From Cryptomeria japonica (taxonomy: Eukaryota > Streptophyta > Pinopsida > Cupressales > Cupressaceae): DNA of 64,000 nucleotides. Location of the stretch: contig NC_081406.1 in the NCBI RefSeq assembly GCF_030272615.1, forward strand, positions 236,137,922 through 236,201,921. Reading direction: 5' to 3'. The notes beneath the pieces are model-generated. The model made no database searches and was not told the origin of the DNA. It saw only the letters and a program-made list of their open reading frames with translations. The position numbers and the translations under genes were made by a program. This document shows positions 23,190 through 35,700 of the stretch, piece after piece; within the stretch, counting starts at the first letter, position 1, and each line of letters opens with the position of its first letter.

Positions 23190-23560
23190 AGTACACATAT
23201 TAACATCTAACCCAAATGCAGTAGTGTATAAATACTCCAAATGCTGATAGTAATAAAAACCTCCTATCAACACATGAAGGACAGATACAAACTGAACTGA
23301 GGAGAGGATAATATGTATACTTCAGTAAGAAATGAAGATACTAACACAAAATTTTGCCACCTGAAAATTACCTCTCCATCCCTCAAGAAATACACACATT
23401 AACATCTAACCCAGATATAGGAATGTATAAATACTCCATATACAAAATAGAAGTAAAAGCCTCCTATCAACACATGACAAACATATACAAAACAATTTGA
23501 GAAGAGGATAATATATATACTTCAATAAGAAATGAAGATAATAACTCAAAATAGATAACT
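23190..23560 (-). repeat. Tandem duplication in the truncated LINE 3' region
   Basis: Two units of about 190 bases, each with ACATATTAACATCTAACCCA (or ACACATTAACATCTAACCCA), TATAAATACTCCA, CCTCCTATCAACACATGA and AGGATAATAT. The inner unit overlaps the end of the RNase H frame. Confidence 0.75.
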
Positions 23561-24546
23561 TAATCTTTGGGATGTGGCGTATACCCGGAGAGGATGACAT
23601 GAGGAATGTCACCAACTACTACATTCTCATGAATAGCAGCCGAGTCAATAGCCAAATTAGCCAGAAAATCTGCCAGTTTATTTATCTCTCAAAAACAATG
23701 AGATAATACATAAGTATCAAAGAAGGTTAATTTCTCCAAATTGTGATCAATTAAGTACTTTAAATGCCCAAAATTACTTTTGCAGTTCAACACACTTTGA
23801 ATAACAACCATTGAATCCCCCTGGATGGAAAGACGTTTGATCCCAAGGGAAATAGCCAAATCAATCCCAAGTGACAAAGCTTGACATTCAGCAAAATTGT
23901 TTGATTGAGACCCAAGAGCATGACATTGATCAACAATTAGGACTGCATTATGATAAAAAATGGCCATCCCAGCCATAGACATACCTGCATTCCCCCTAGA
24001 ATCACCATCAAAATGGAGTTTGAAATGACCCCGAGGAGGAGGAGCCCAACTAGCCACAATTCTCTTATTTTTAAAAGCCATAACCTTTGCAACTGACCCA
24101 TGAGAAGGTATGCTAGACAGAGATTTCCATGTCCTTGTGATCATGCCATCCCAATGGGAAAAAGATGTCACATTTTCTAAATTCTTATGAATATATGACA
24201 AGACCACCTCTGAGATAGAAGCCTCTATTTTGACTAAAATATCAGAAAGTGAAGTGGATGATTTTTAAAGATCCTAGTATTTATTTCTAACCATATGTTC
24301 CAAACAATAATCGATGGAGCTATAATCCAAAGGCAGGCATAAAAAGAAGAGTAAAACAAGAGAGGCCAAGCTCTGAAGTGAGAGAGAAGGTCCCCACTAG
24401 TAACAAAAGACGTCCTAGCTTCTCAAAAAACCAATTCCAACATCCTAGAGCAAAATCACAATGAAGGAAAAGATGAGATGACGATTCCAATTTCTGATTA
24501 CACAAAACACAAGGGAAAACAATAGATAAACCCATCCTATCAAGTA
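23560..24546 (-). pseudogene. LINE ORF2 C-terminal part (zinc-binding and RNase H)
   Basis: Residues in 24320-24546 include CVLCNQKLESSSHLFLHCDF, a complete zinc-binding reverse transcriptase tail (C-x2-C, H, C). RNase H follows in 23689-24207 with LHFDGDSRGN, AECQALSLGID and IQGDSMVVIQ. Its last part, NKLADFLANLAID, is in another frame and runs to a TAA at 23560-23562. So there is at least one frameshift near 23690 and breaks near 24210-24320. Confidence 0.85.
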
Positions 24547-24559
24547 ACACTCACTTTGG

Positions 24560-26079
24560 ACTCACTTTGGTTGTTATTCCTAATATTCTCAATTCATGTT
24601 TGATTGAGCTCAGTTTTAGGACGATTTCTAGAATTTCAATGCCATCCTACTCAATGACCTTTTTCTAACCTAGAATGTTGAGACTAGGGCACCTAATGCC
24701 GCTATACAAGTATTTTGGCCCCAAATTTGAAATCATAATGGGTAGCTTTGTGAGTAGTGAGAAGTGTTCCCCAATGTTGGCCTTAACAAAAAATTAAACA
24801 CAAAAATATGTAAGTTACATAAAAATACAACCCCCTCTCTCATTTGAACATATCTATCATATCTCACACATCTATTAAAAATTCAATTGAGAATTCAATC
24901 AAGCATATTCAATGTAATTGAGAAAAATTATGCAATTAAGGATTCAAGAATTCAAGTTTCAACAATTATGATCAAGTTATATGTGTTCCTCCATGATGAA
25001 AGCAAACATCAAAATCCATCAAGAAACATCAAACATTGTGTGAGACATCAAGATAATGGTTTCATATCAAAGGTATCTTTATCATTTCAATAATTTCTAA
25101 AAAGGTCTTCAAGTTTACCTACCAGGGGTAAGCTCTTTTTTCCTCTAAGATTGTTGTAGTAGAGGTGGAAACACCAACACGGGGTTTGACTTAAGAAAGC
25201 CCCCATACATCACAATATTTTCCCATATTTTTGTGTGTGTGGGTATTGATTCAATGTAACTAAGAGTTACAAAACTGCACACTAAATATAGTAACAGACA
25301 TTCTCAAGCCTCAAACAAGGAAAAACTCCTCCCCTATATCAAATTACTCTAGCTACTGACACCTTTGGGTTGGTTTTTGGAGAGAGGTCTATAGAGCCTC
25401 CTAATCCAAAATCCAAAAGTTAATATTGATGAAGATAGCTTTAGACTACTATTCCTTCCTCCATAATCTAGCATATTATACTCTATATTTCTATCATACG
25501 TTCTTCTTTGTCTCCTAGTTCTAGATTTGTACTTTTATGTTGGCTTCTAATTTTATATATACTATTAATGTTGAATGTTATCAATATCCTATCACTTTAC
25601 CTAGGTCTTACATATTGCATAGTCATAGTCATATTTAATCAAGTAAAATAAAAAAAGGAACAATCAACTAAAGTGTCCACCTCTTCTTTAGAACTAAAGT
25701 TGAACCTAGTTCGTTGTTCCCCAATAGAATGATCAAAATTAGAAATGGTTGAAATGAATAAGTTATTGGTCCGCACTAAGACCCCATTGCCACCATATTT
25801 TAGATATTGAGAAACATGGGTTTGTTAAAGAGGCCTCAAAAACTTGTTCTCCTCATATCATAACTTTGTAAGTTGGTGTGGACATCAATAAAAACATGTA
25901 GTAGGAAGTGGATTTTATAAGATGTGGTAATTACAAATACCATATCATTGATAAAAACATATACAAAAATAATAATAATAATATAAAGGGCCATTTATGC
26001 ACACATTCACTCCTGAATACAATTTCAAAACATAAAAATTTAAAGTAGTAATCAATAGACATATGTTTTTTATTAGGAT
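24560..26079. other. Spacer, no gene seen
   Basis: 1.5 kb without a convincing frame. A short ORF at 24887-25093 shows no family resemblance. Confidence 0.45.
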
Positions 26080-26228
26080 AAATACGTTTTGAGGGGCCTT
26101 GAAACCCCTTACAATAGGTTTTGAAGGGACCCAAAACCCTCAAATTTTATCATGATCCAAAACCCGAAACAAACAACTGCAAAAGATATAAGAAAGATAA
26201 AAAGCAACCAAAAACCAATCTAGCAACA

Positions 26229-26762
26229 TGTTAGTAACAGTCAAGAAGGAAGACTGAGAGGGGGGGGTGAATTAGTCATCACCGAATATAGAAAAATTAA
26301 ACTCCAAAACATAAATTGATAAAATACAACAATGAAAAGATAAGCAAATTAACACCACAACACCAAGATTTTGATGTGGAAAACCCAGTTAAGGGAAACC
26401 ACAGTGGGAACCTACCCATAGTAAGATTATACTTTGTAGTATTATGTGAAAATATTACAATGGGGAATGCACATGCACTCAGGCACACTTCCTAGAGCTC
26501 ACTGCTCAAAAGATATTTGCTCGGAAGGCTACAACCCTCAAGGAAGTCTCACTGAGTTACAATATGATTCAGAGTATAATCCAGAAGAAATCAACTGTAA
26601 TGATAGCATCTAAAAATGCCTGATGACAATTTTGGTTAAGCGCAATTATCTGCTCTACAACACCAATCCCACCACAAACTCAACACCGAAGGATAAATCA
26701 CTTATTCGCACACAAATATCTCTCTGATAATGCAGACACAAAAGCAATCCCAAAACTAAGTG

Positions 26763-26839
<77 letters not shown>

Positions 26840-27505
26840 ATTCATCAACCTTGATCACAAGGTCAGCTAAACCCTCAACCCTCAACACATAATTATATAA
26901 ATTGCATTACACGATACAAGGATCAACCACCAAACCAATACAATGATTTACATCACATAGCATGGACCTAATTCAAATTCCCAAATGATCACATCCACCA
27001 AAAATCATGCCAACATCAACCGTATAACACAAAAATCATCACCGGTTGATGAAAACCACCAAAAACTCACACAAAAATCAATGTGGGTCACTAAAACAAA
27101 TAGGACACCACTAGGAAACACTAGCAATCATGGTAGAACCATCACCAACACCACTTAAATCAAATCTTCATCCATCAACATCAGAAAGCTCAGAACACAA
27201 CCAATTAGCAACTACCACAAAGAAAGATAACTTGCAGAGCACCAAATAATGAACCATCTGAAATGAAGATACACAAGAACATCCCAAATAATATCCCAAA
27301 ACCTTATTATAAGATCTGATCACACCAAAATATACCAGAGTAAATATTGAATTTTACAAAAGAGTGATTAGCATAACAAAACTACAAAACCAGATTAGAA
27401 GATCTTCCCAAACTCATCGGAATAAGTCACAGGAATATGTTGAAATCAATGACAACAACATATCCTAGCAACAGCCATGAACAACCATATCCAACAATGC
27501 CAACA
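26229..27505 (-). repeat. Copia 3' LTR (fossil)
   Basis: 1,277 bases, TG...CA ends in element orientation. It is longer than its partner because it holds an extra stretch of over 400 bases that includes a (CA)n microsatellite. Confidence 0.88.
26767..26838. repeat. (AC)n(AT)n microsatellite
   Basis: About 31 uninterrupted AC units followed by about five AT units, inside the 3' LTR of the Copia element. The frame it opens on the minus strand (VCVCVC) is an artefact. Confidence 0.98.
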
Positions 27506-27518
27506 ATCTCCCCCTTTG
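27506..27518 (-). other. Copia polypurine tract
   Basis: AAAGGGGGAGAT directly before the 3' LTR in element orientation; it primes second-strand synthesis. Confidence 0.8.
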
Positions 27519-27803
27519 GTATTGATGGCAACATATGAATGTGAAAAACTGTCAATGCAAAGAAAGAAGATATCACTAGCAAAATCTCCCTAAAATCAAG
27601 ATAGATAATGTCCTTTTTCACATGATCTCTCCCCTCCTTTGATAGCAATGCCAATGATCTCCAAAAAAAAAATGTGAATCTATCTCCCCTAAGACTTGTA
27701 ACCAAATCAACATACTACTTCAACAGAGGAGAAATACCAACTCATCAATCCAAATAAAAGAATAAGGCTCTAAAATTCACTGGATTGATGCAACTAAATG
27801 CAT

Positions 27804-29236
27804 CTAGTTCTCATCGGGAAGGGTGGATACCCCTAATTTGTCTCTCAAGTAAATAAATGCATCTGCAGGCAAAGGATTAGTGAAAATATCAGCAATTTGT
27901 TCCTTTGTAGATACATATTCCATCTTCACCTTCTCTTCACTGACTTGCTCTCTCAAGTGATTATATTTGATTGATATATGCTTAGTCTTTGAATGGTGCA
28001 CCGGATTATTTGACATGTTTATAGAACTAAAATTATCATAGTATATAACAGTAGGCTCATCATGGGTAACTCTGACATCTTTCAACATTTCCTTCATCCA
28101 AACTATCTGAGTGCAATTACTAGGAGCAACAATGTACTCAGCTTCAGCAATAGATAAGGATACTGAATCTTGTTTCTTGCTAGCCCATGAAACAAATTTC
28201 TTACCTAAACAGAATGATCCACTAATAGTACTCTTCAAGTAACCAACATCACCAGCCCAAACTGCATCAGTATAGGCACACAACATGAAATCATCATTCT
28301 TTGAATACCAGAAACCATAATCCATAGTTCCTTTTAGATATATTCATATCCTCTTAATGACAGTAACATGACCTTCCTTTGGATCAACTTGATATCTAGC
28401 AGCCATACACATGACATGCATAATGTTAGTCCTGGTATGGGTAAGATATAGCAGTCCACCAACCATAGATCTGTAAAAAATTTGATTAACTTTTAGAGAT
28501 TCATCATTTTTGTACAATTTGCAACTAGTGACCATAGGAGTTCCAACCAGTTTAAAACCATCTGATCCAAACTTCTTTAATAGTTCCTTCACATACGTGG
28601 TTTGAGATATAAAGATACCTTTTCTTGTCTGTGCAATCTGCAAACCTAAGAAAAAATTCATCTCACCAATCATAAACATCTTAAATTCTTTCTGCATATC
28701 ACCAGCAAACTTCACACTCATATCATCATCACTACCAAAGATAATGTCATCGAGAAAGACTTTAACAATCAAAATTTTAGCATTTTCAATATTAAAGTAC
28801 AGATTACTATCAGCGACACTTTTAGTAAACCCCAATTTCAACAAGTATTTTTCTAATCTAGCATACCAGGCTCTAGGAGCTTGTTTCAATCCATAAGTGC
28901 TTATTTTAGCTTACATACCATGTCTCCATCATCCAACAGTGAAAATCCATCAGGTTTCTCAATGTAAGCCTCTTGCTCTAGATTACCATTCAAAAATGCA
29001 AATTTGATATCCATTTGATAAACCTTGAAATCTTTATAGGAAGCATAAGCAAGTAACAATCTAATAGCTTCAATTCTACCAACTAGAGAAAAAGTAATCA
29101 AACATACTTCTTCTATAGCTAACCTTCTTCTAGTTATCACACTTTTATTCTTATCACCAATAATATAATTCTCAGAATGATTCAATTTAACATACCTCAA
29201 AGTCTTATGTTTGTTCTGATCCTCAGGTTCCTCCAC
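27804..29236 (-). pseudogene. Copia reverse transcriptase and RNase H (fossil)
   Basis: Two main stretches carry Copia signatures: VYQMDIKFAFLNGNLEQEAY and KQAPRAWYARLEKYLLKLGF in the reverse transcriptase; FLDDIIFGS in its catalytic centre; and CAYTDAVWAGD, EAEYIVA, YYDNFSS and KHISIKYNHLRE in RNase H. The region is broken. Confidence 0.92.
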
Positions 29237-29819
29237 ATATTCACCAGTAGCAGAAGCATCCGGATTAACATTCTCTACTGGTTCATTCTGCTTAGGCTTT
29301 TCAGGCTAAATAGGAGCTAAAATAATATGTTGACCATAATCATAAGCTCTAATCTCTTTTCCAAGGTTCTTGTCTACCTTCACATTTGCACTCTAAACTA
29401 TCTTTCTTAGTCTCTTTTTATAGCATGGGTAGGCTTTTCTCTTTGTATAATATCCCAAAAAGATACCTTCATCAATTCTAGTATCAAACTTTCCAATATC
29501 CTCATCTCTTGATATAACATTTTCTACCAAAAACTTTGAAATATTTCACAATAGGAACGTGACCAAACCAAAGCTCATAAGGGGTCTTATCGGTATCACC
29601 TTTGATATGAACTATGTTAAATGTATAGACTACGGTGCTAATAGCTTCTCTCTAGTAGACCTTCAAAACATTTCCTTCAATCAACATAGTTCTTGCAGCC
29701 TCCAAAATAGTATGGTTCTTCCTCTCAACAACTCCATTCTGTTGTGGGGTTCTAGGAGCAGATAGATGTCTTCTGATTCCATGCATCTTAAAGAATGAAT
29801 TGAACTCACTGAAACAAAA

Positions 29820-30536
29820 TTATTCACCTCTATTAGATCTCAGACACTTTAGCTTCAATTTGGACTCAATTTCAACTTTAGCTTTGAATATCTTAAATTT
29901 CTCAAATGTTTCTAATTTTTCCTTCAAGAAGACAACCCACATCATCCTAGAATAATCATCAATTAGCAGCATAAAGTATCTATCACCCTGTACACTTCTA
30001 ACATTTGTAGGTCCACATAGGTTAGTATGCACAAGATTTAGCAATCCATTAGATGTATATTGTTTACTCTTGAAATAAATCTTTGTTTGCTTACCTAACT
30101 GACATTCCTTACATATCGGATTAACAGGTTTACCAATATCAGGCAGATCTCTAACAACTTGTGTAGAACTGATCTTAATCAATGAAAGAAATTTTAAATG
30201 ACACATCCTCCTATGCCACAACCAACTCTCATCTGTCTTAGCAATCAAACAAATTTTCTCACCAGCATTCAAATGAAAAATGTTACCTTCATTCTTAGTC
30301 CCGCATGCAATCTCTATACCGGAGACATTTAAGATCTTGCATTTTCCATCCTTAAATTGTAGATCATGACCCTTATCAACCATCTGTCCAATACTCAAAA
30401 TATTGTGCTTCAAACGTTCAACATAAAACACATCATCAGTGTTATGCTTACCATCAAAATAAATAGAACCTCTCTCATGCATCACGCAACCTTTGTCATC
30501 TCCAAATCTAACTACTCCACCATCATACCTTTCCAT
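29820..30536 (-). pseudogene. Copia integrase, with GAG-pre-integrase domain (fossil)
   Basis: Residues near 105-150 hold the zinc-binding HRRMCHL and CKECQLGKQ (H-H-C-C), and later NLVHTNLCGP and YFMLLIDDYSRMMWV, typical of Copia integrase cores. The C-terminal part continues downstream in broken form. The N-terminal part resembles the aspartic-protease-to-integrase linker. Confidence 0.9.
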
Positions 30537-30761
30537 GCTTACAAATTTGATTTAATCATTGATCATATGAGGTGAGCAACCATTGTCAATCACACATTCA
30601 CCCTTTTCTTCTACCTTAGCAGCCAAATCTTTCTCCTCAACAGAACAACTAGTAGAATCAATAGGTGCAGGTCTATCTTCTTTAATGGCAATAAACACAA
30701 CTTCATCTCTTTATGATTCATCATTTGTAACACCTTCATCTATAATATAATAATAGTTCTT

Positions 30762-31403
30762 CTAGTTCCTAAACTTCCGGTTAGACTTATAAGGCTTATC
30801 ATACTTGTCATGCTTCTCATATCTATCATTCCTATCATTCTTATCAAACTTATCATGTCTGCCATACTTACCCATTCTCTCTGGGCATCTAGAAACAAAA
30901 TGTCCTATCTTATTACAAGAAAAATATTTCAAGGGCAACTTCCCATCATACTTACCTCCACCTTTAGGCAATCTCTGGGCAATCAATGCTTCAAGCTCAT
31001 CAAGCTCTATTTCTTGCTCTATTATTTATCTTCTTTCTCTTTCATATCTGGATATCCTGCACTCATCAAGATCATATTTCTTCTTACCAGATATAGATGT
31101 TGATACTTTAAATGTAGTATCAGACTTTCCATGTGATTCTCCGAATTCACTCATCTCAAATGCAGCAAGTTTTCCAACCAACACATCTCTGGTCACTGTA
31201 GTCACACTTTGGATCTCATCAATAGTAGCAACCTTATGTTTATAAGTAGGATGAAAAGATCTTAGCACCTTGGCAGCAATCTCATCTTCCTCAATCTTTC
31301 CACCTACACACTTGATACCAAGAACAAGTACATTCACCTTAGCCATGTATGAATGTATGTTCTCATCATCTCCCATCTTCAATGTATTATACTTTCCTTT
31401 CAA
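30762..31403 (-). pseudogene. Copia gag with CCHC zinc knuckle (fossil)
   Basis: The first part (31026-31403) has the Copia gag look, with a KMGDDENIHSYMAKVNVLV phrase. The second (30762-30986) has the knuckle CNKIGHFVSRC and then a run of repeated D-K-Y/N units. Gag continues upstream to about 31790 in broken form. Confidence 0.85.
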
Positions 31404-31786
31404 ACTCTACAACTTATCAACTTTCACTCGACTATCACCTTCATACAGGATCTCAAGCTTCTCCTAGATCTCATGTGCAGTTTGAAGTCCCATAACATTT
31501 GTCATTTCAAAATCAGTAAGGGCACTAAGCAATGCTTTCATTGCTTTGATTTTATATTCTTCTTCCTTAACCTCATCAGGAGTAGATGGTCCATTCTGAG
31601 GAGCAACATAGACATTCTTAGTAATCTTCTAGTAATCCTCTCAAAAGCATTTCAAGTGCACCTCCATTCGGTTCTTTCATATAGTATAGTTACTTCCATC
31701 AAACCTCAGAATGTCCTTCTTGAAAAGAATACCTTGAGTTATCATCTTGGATCTCCTCAAGCGATTAAGATTCTACCAGAGGATCT

Positions 31787-31801
31787 AGCTCTGATACCAA
31801 T
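31787..31801 (-). other. Copia primer-binding site
   Basis: TTGGTATCAGAGCT directly inside the 5' LTR, the standard initiator-tRNA match of plant Copia elements. Confidence 0.85.
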
Positions 31802-32641
31802 TGTTTGCAGTAGTCAAGAAGGAATACTGAGAGGGTGGGGGTGAATCAATCTTTACTCGATATAGAAAAATTAAACTCCAAAACATAAATTGATAAACTG
31901 CAGCAATAAATAGATAAGAAAATTAACACCACAACACACAACACAAATATTTTGATGTCAAAAACTCAGTTAAGGGAAAAACCATGGTGGGAACCTACCC
32001 ATAGTAAGATGATACTCTACAATAGTATGTGAAAATATTACAATAATAAACATGCATGCATTCAGGCACACTCCCTAGAGCTCACTGCTCAAAAGATATT
32101 TACCTGAAAGGCTACAACCCTTAGGGAATTCTCAATGACTTACAATATGATTCAGACTACAATCTAGAAGAAATGAATTGCAATGATAGAAACTACAAAT
32201 ATCTGATAAAGTTTTTGGTCAAGCACAGTTGTCTTCTCTGCAACACCAATCTCAGCACAAACTAAGCACTGGAAGATAAATAACTTGTCCACTTATCAAA
32301 TCTTCATCAATCAACATCAGAAAGCTCAAAACATAACCAATCAACAACTGCCACAAAGAAAGATAACTTGCAGAGCACCAAATCACAAACCATCTGAAAT
32401 GAAGATACATAATATCATCCCAAACAATATCCCTAAATCTCAATACAAGATTTGATGACACCGGAATATACCAGAGGAAATACCAGATTCTGCAAAATAG
32501 TGATCAGCATAACCAAACTACAAAGCCAGATTAAAAGATCTTCCGAAACTCACCAAAATAAGTCATGAGAATATGTTGACATCAATGACAACAACATACC
32601 CTATCAGCAGCAAAGAAAAACCATATCCAACAACTCCAACA
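31802..32641 (-). repeat. Copia 5' LTR (fossil)
   Basis: 840 bases; matches 26229-27505 at both ends but lacks its central stretch. Confidence 0.88.
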
Positions 32642-32944
32642 CAATAGAGATAAATCAATGAAACCTAGCTAAAACAGGAAGTGGCTAAAGCCAATAACTA
32701 CTAGCACAAGGGTTTTATCAAGGCTCTCTTAACCTTCAATAGAAACCTAGAGTTTTTCCAAGAACCCATAACCTAATTAATGGGTTTTACAAGGCTCCCA
32801 CAACCAGAATTGGGTTTTGAATTGACTCCCACAACCATCAACATTTTGGGTTTTGAAAGGGCTTCCAAAACCCACATAAAAAGGGATTTTTGGGCTCTCA
32901 AAACTTGTAAAAGAATCTCCAGGTCATAATCAAAGTGTGGTCCC

Positions 32945-34449
32945 TGTAGACACCTAAAAATGTCTCATTGATCATGTACTAATTATTCCTCTAATTAGTT
33001 AAATAATTCTTTAATTCTTTAATTAAGTTAATTAATCTTATTCTTCTAGTTTCATATTTCCTCATCATCTTACTAATTATTCTATTTATTATTCTTTCAT
33101 CATCTAATCATTTTAAACAATTTTCTTATATATTAATTAAATATTTATTATTTAATTAATTATGATTAATTCCCCAATTTAAATAATATTTATTATTTAA
33201 ATAAACTAATTATTCAATTTCTATCTCTCAATCAGCTAATCATTCAACCCTCTTCTAAATATTAATTAAATATTTATTATTTAATTAATTGTGATTTATT
33301 TCTCTTAATTTAAATAATTTTTATTATTTAATTAAATTCAATTTCTAAATAATTAAATAGTTTCTTTAAATTATTTAATTAGCTAATTAATTATGTTTAA
33401 TTCCCCAATTTAAATAATTTTTATTATTTAAATAAATTGATTCTCAATTTCTATCTCTAATCATCTAATCATTAACTCTCTTCTAAATATTAATTAAATA
33501 TTTAATATTTAATTAATTGTGATTAAATAGTCTTTATTATTTAATTAAATTCCATTTCTAAATAATTAAATAGTTTCTTTAAATTATTTAATTAGCTAAT
33601 TAATTCTTCCAATTCCAAATCCCCAAATTCTAATTTCATTTAATTTTATATTCTTCTAATTTCTTCCAAATTTAAATACATGTGCATGATTTCAAAAACC
33701 AAATTGAAAATCAAAGTCAAGTTCTAAATATATTCAAATGCTAAATTGAATTAAATAAATTCAATTATTTGAATTAAAATCTCATGCAAAGATTAAATTA
33801 ATAATTTAAATCTAAATGCAAGCACATGCTAAATTAATTAATTAAATCATTTATCTCTCCAACTTCTATTTCCATCCTTCAGTTAGCTTTTTCTAAATTT
33901 AGCTCTCTGTGTAATCTTCTTTATTTCCTCCAATCATTCTTTTTCTTCCTTCAGTTAACTCTTTCATCAATCAGTTGACTCCTTTAATCTATTCAATCTA
34001 TTGAGTTCCACTCCTACAATCAATAGTTCAACTATCAAATTGCATTTGAGCTCACCTGAGTTTACTCCTCTTAATCATTCTATTCCACCTTTCAATCAAT
34101 CTTCTCCAAATTTCCATAAATTGAGCATCCAATCTTCATTCTTAATCCTCCTCAATCTTTACTCTAAATCACGAACTTCAAATCTTTGTGTCACTTGCAG
34201 GTTACCAGCGCAATATCTGAGAGCCATCATACCATGAAGAGAAGAAGAGCAATGGAAGCAATATGCACATCTTGGAATAGGGAGTTTTATTTGAATTGAT
34301 TTCATTCTTAATTCCTATTTTGCTTGATGATTGCATTATTTCATTGTCTAGTTTGTTAGATTTGTTAATTAGACAGGGATTCATGATTTCCCTGGTGTTT
34401 CTAATTGATAGCTTTGTTTATTTGAAGATGAATTCTAGCATGCGTTACA
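32945..34449 (+). repeat. 5' LTR of the pol-less element
   Basis: 1,505 bases, TG...CA. The first half is extremely AT-rich, made of repeated TTAATTAAATATTTATTATT-like words. It nearly matches 41574-43066. Confidence 0.93.
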
Positions 34450-34450
34450 T

Positions 34451-34471
34451 TTTGGTGAACCCGACGTGAAC
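34451..34471 (+). other. Primer-binding site of the pol-less element
   Basis: TTTGGTGAACCCGACGTGAAC starts one base past the 5' LTR. A TGG start is usual for tRNA-primed elements. Which tRNA it matches would need a tRNA comparison. Confidence 0.7.
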
Positions 34472-34559
34472 TAACAACAATTTAACCTTTTTTCTGTGTT
34501 CTATGTGATTTTTGCAGATTGTGTGGAATTTTTTTTTTTTTTGCAGGTTGCATGAATTT

Positions 34560-35295
34560 CAAGAAAATATTTTCTGTCATGCAATCAAACTTACATCATC
34601 ACACAATTGCATAGACAGAATTACGTTTTTGACCCTTCGGGGTCATGCATTCGCTTAGACAGGGCCATGCAATCGACCTGTACAGATCACGCAATCAACC
34701 TTTCTGCGTTACGCATTCGTCAGGTTAATTGTTGTTTTATTTTTTTCTTCTGTCTATTAGTGCTTCTATATAATTTTGTCTTAAATTTGGGTAATCTAGA
34801 ATCAAAATTTCTTTTTACTTCAGGATTTGATTAACAAAGTTTATGGCAAGAAAAGTTCAATTCAAAATTTCAGGTGCGAGAAGGACGAAACAACAAAGGA
34901 GGGAAGCTAAACGATATCAAAAATTTCTCCAAGTAGAAAAATTGATACAGGATTCAGAAGAACAACTAGCCTTAGACAGATATAATAGCCTAGTTCTTTC
35001 CTATACAGTTAAATATGATCTAATCAATATTGAGTGGATGATGCGAGATTTGGTTAGGGCTTCACAATTGGTTGTGCAGATTCTTGATAGAGTTTAATTT
35101 TCTTTAGTGGTTAATTTATTTTATTTTTTTGTTGTCTGCATTCTATCACGCAATTGAGCTGTTATTGCTATGCAATCATGCAAATATCGTCATGCATTCA
35201 GTGTCATGTTTACGCATTCAGTCTGTCAGAGTTACGCATTGGATCAGTAAGTATTAAGCATCCGCTCAGGTATTATCACGCAATCGCCTCTGTCA
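34560..35295 (+). repeat. Dispersed ACGCAATC / ACGCATTC motif in the leader
   Basis: About a dozen copies of a (T/C)A(C/T)GCA(A/T)TC word lie in two clusters, 34577-34725 and 35150-35285, every 15-35 bases, on either side of the small basic ORF. They all point the same way. Confidence 0.7.
34843..35097 (+). CDS. Small basic ORF of the pol-less element, unknown
   Basis: 84 codons in the leader, 390 bases past the primer-binding site. The N-terminal third is strongly basic (RRTKQQRREAKRYQK) and the rest is predicted helical with hydrophobic spacing (VKYDLINIEWMMRDLVRASQ). It is flanked by the dispersed motif on both sides. No family was recognised. It may be a nucleic-acid-binding peptide or chance. 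Confidence 0.3.
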   Translation: MARKVQFKISGARRTKQQRREAKRYQKFLQVEKLIQDSEEQLALDRYNSLVLSYTVKYDLINIEWMMRDLVRASQLVVQILDRV

Positions 35296-35384
35296 AGTTT
35301 TGGGTTTCTTTTTTTTGATGGTTTAATTTTACTAATAATCTTCTGTTTACAGCCTATGGCGGATTTGCAGAGAGGATTAGATTA

Positions 35385-35700
35385 GTAATTTTGCATGCAC
35401 ACCTCACACTTCAATTTTTAGTGCTTAAAATCAACAACAGTTAAAAAGGACATGCATGCACAGCTCACACTTCAATTTTTAGTGCTTAAAATCAACAACA
35501 ATTAAAATTGACATGCATGGATAATCTCACACTTTGTTGTTGGTGCTTAAAATGAGCATGAGCTAAAATTGACATGCGTGTATCTCACACTTGGTTTTTG
35601 GTGCTTAAAAATCAAACAAATGGTTAAAATTGACATGTATGCCTTCATTATTGGATTTGGTGTTTAAAATTGACATGCACATGCAGATCTAACACCTAAA
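35385..35700 (+). repeat. Degenerate tandem repeat, about 60-bp unit
   Basis: About five units with the skeleton GACATGCATG...CTCACACTT...TTTTTAGTGCTTAAAAT...AACAA.TTAAAATT. The first two are almost identical and later ones are decayed. Confidence 0.85.

Larger units (their letters stand above)
21350..24546 (-). mobile_element. 5'-truncated LINE, same group as 13036-19576
   Basis: The 3' end (left side) matches the other LINE: GGTTTTCTTGTGGGTTCTTT, CCGGTATGCCAT and a final CCACTTTTATTT plus tail. Going upstream there is a third ORF (21750-22439), a tandem duplication (23190-23560), and the RNase H and zinc-binding end of ORF2 (23560-24546). It stops at 24546, at the point matching about 17625 of the full copy. 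This is the usual 5' truncation of LINE insertions. Homology to the other copy is clear but well diverged. No target-site duplication was found. Confidence 0.85.
26229..32641 (-). mobile_element. Copia LTR retrotransposon (fossil)
   Basis: LTRs at 26229-27505 and 31802-32641 flank an internal region coding, in element order, for gag with a zinc knuckle, integrase, and reverse transcriptase plus RNase H, the Copia order. A primer-binding site complementary to initiator methionine tRNA (TGGTATCAGAGC) and a polypurine tract are present. The flanking five bases are CAACA and CAATA, a near match. It is broken, with roughly ten interruptions by eye. Its LTRs differ clearly in sequence and in length, so it looks older than the other two LTR elements described here. 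It is inserted in the unclassified repeat. Confidence 0.93.

Noticed and set aside
26655-26888. 77-residue minus-strand ORF with VCVCVC run
   Set aside because: Translation of the (AC)n microsatellite.
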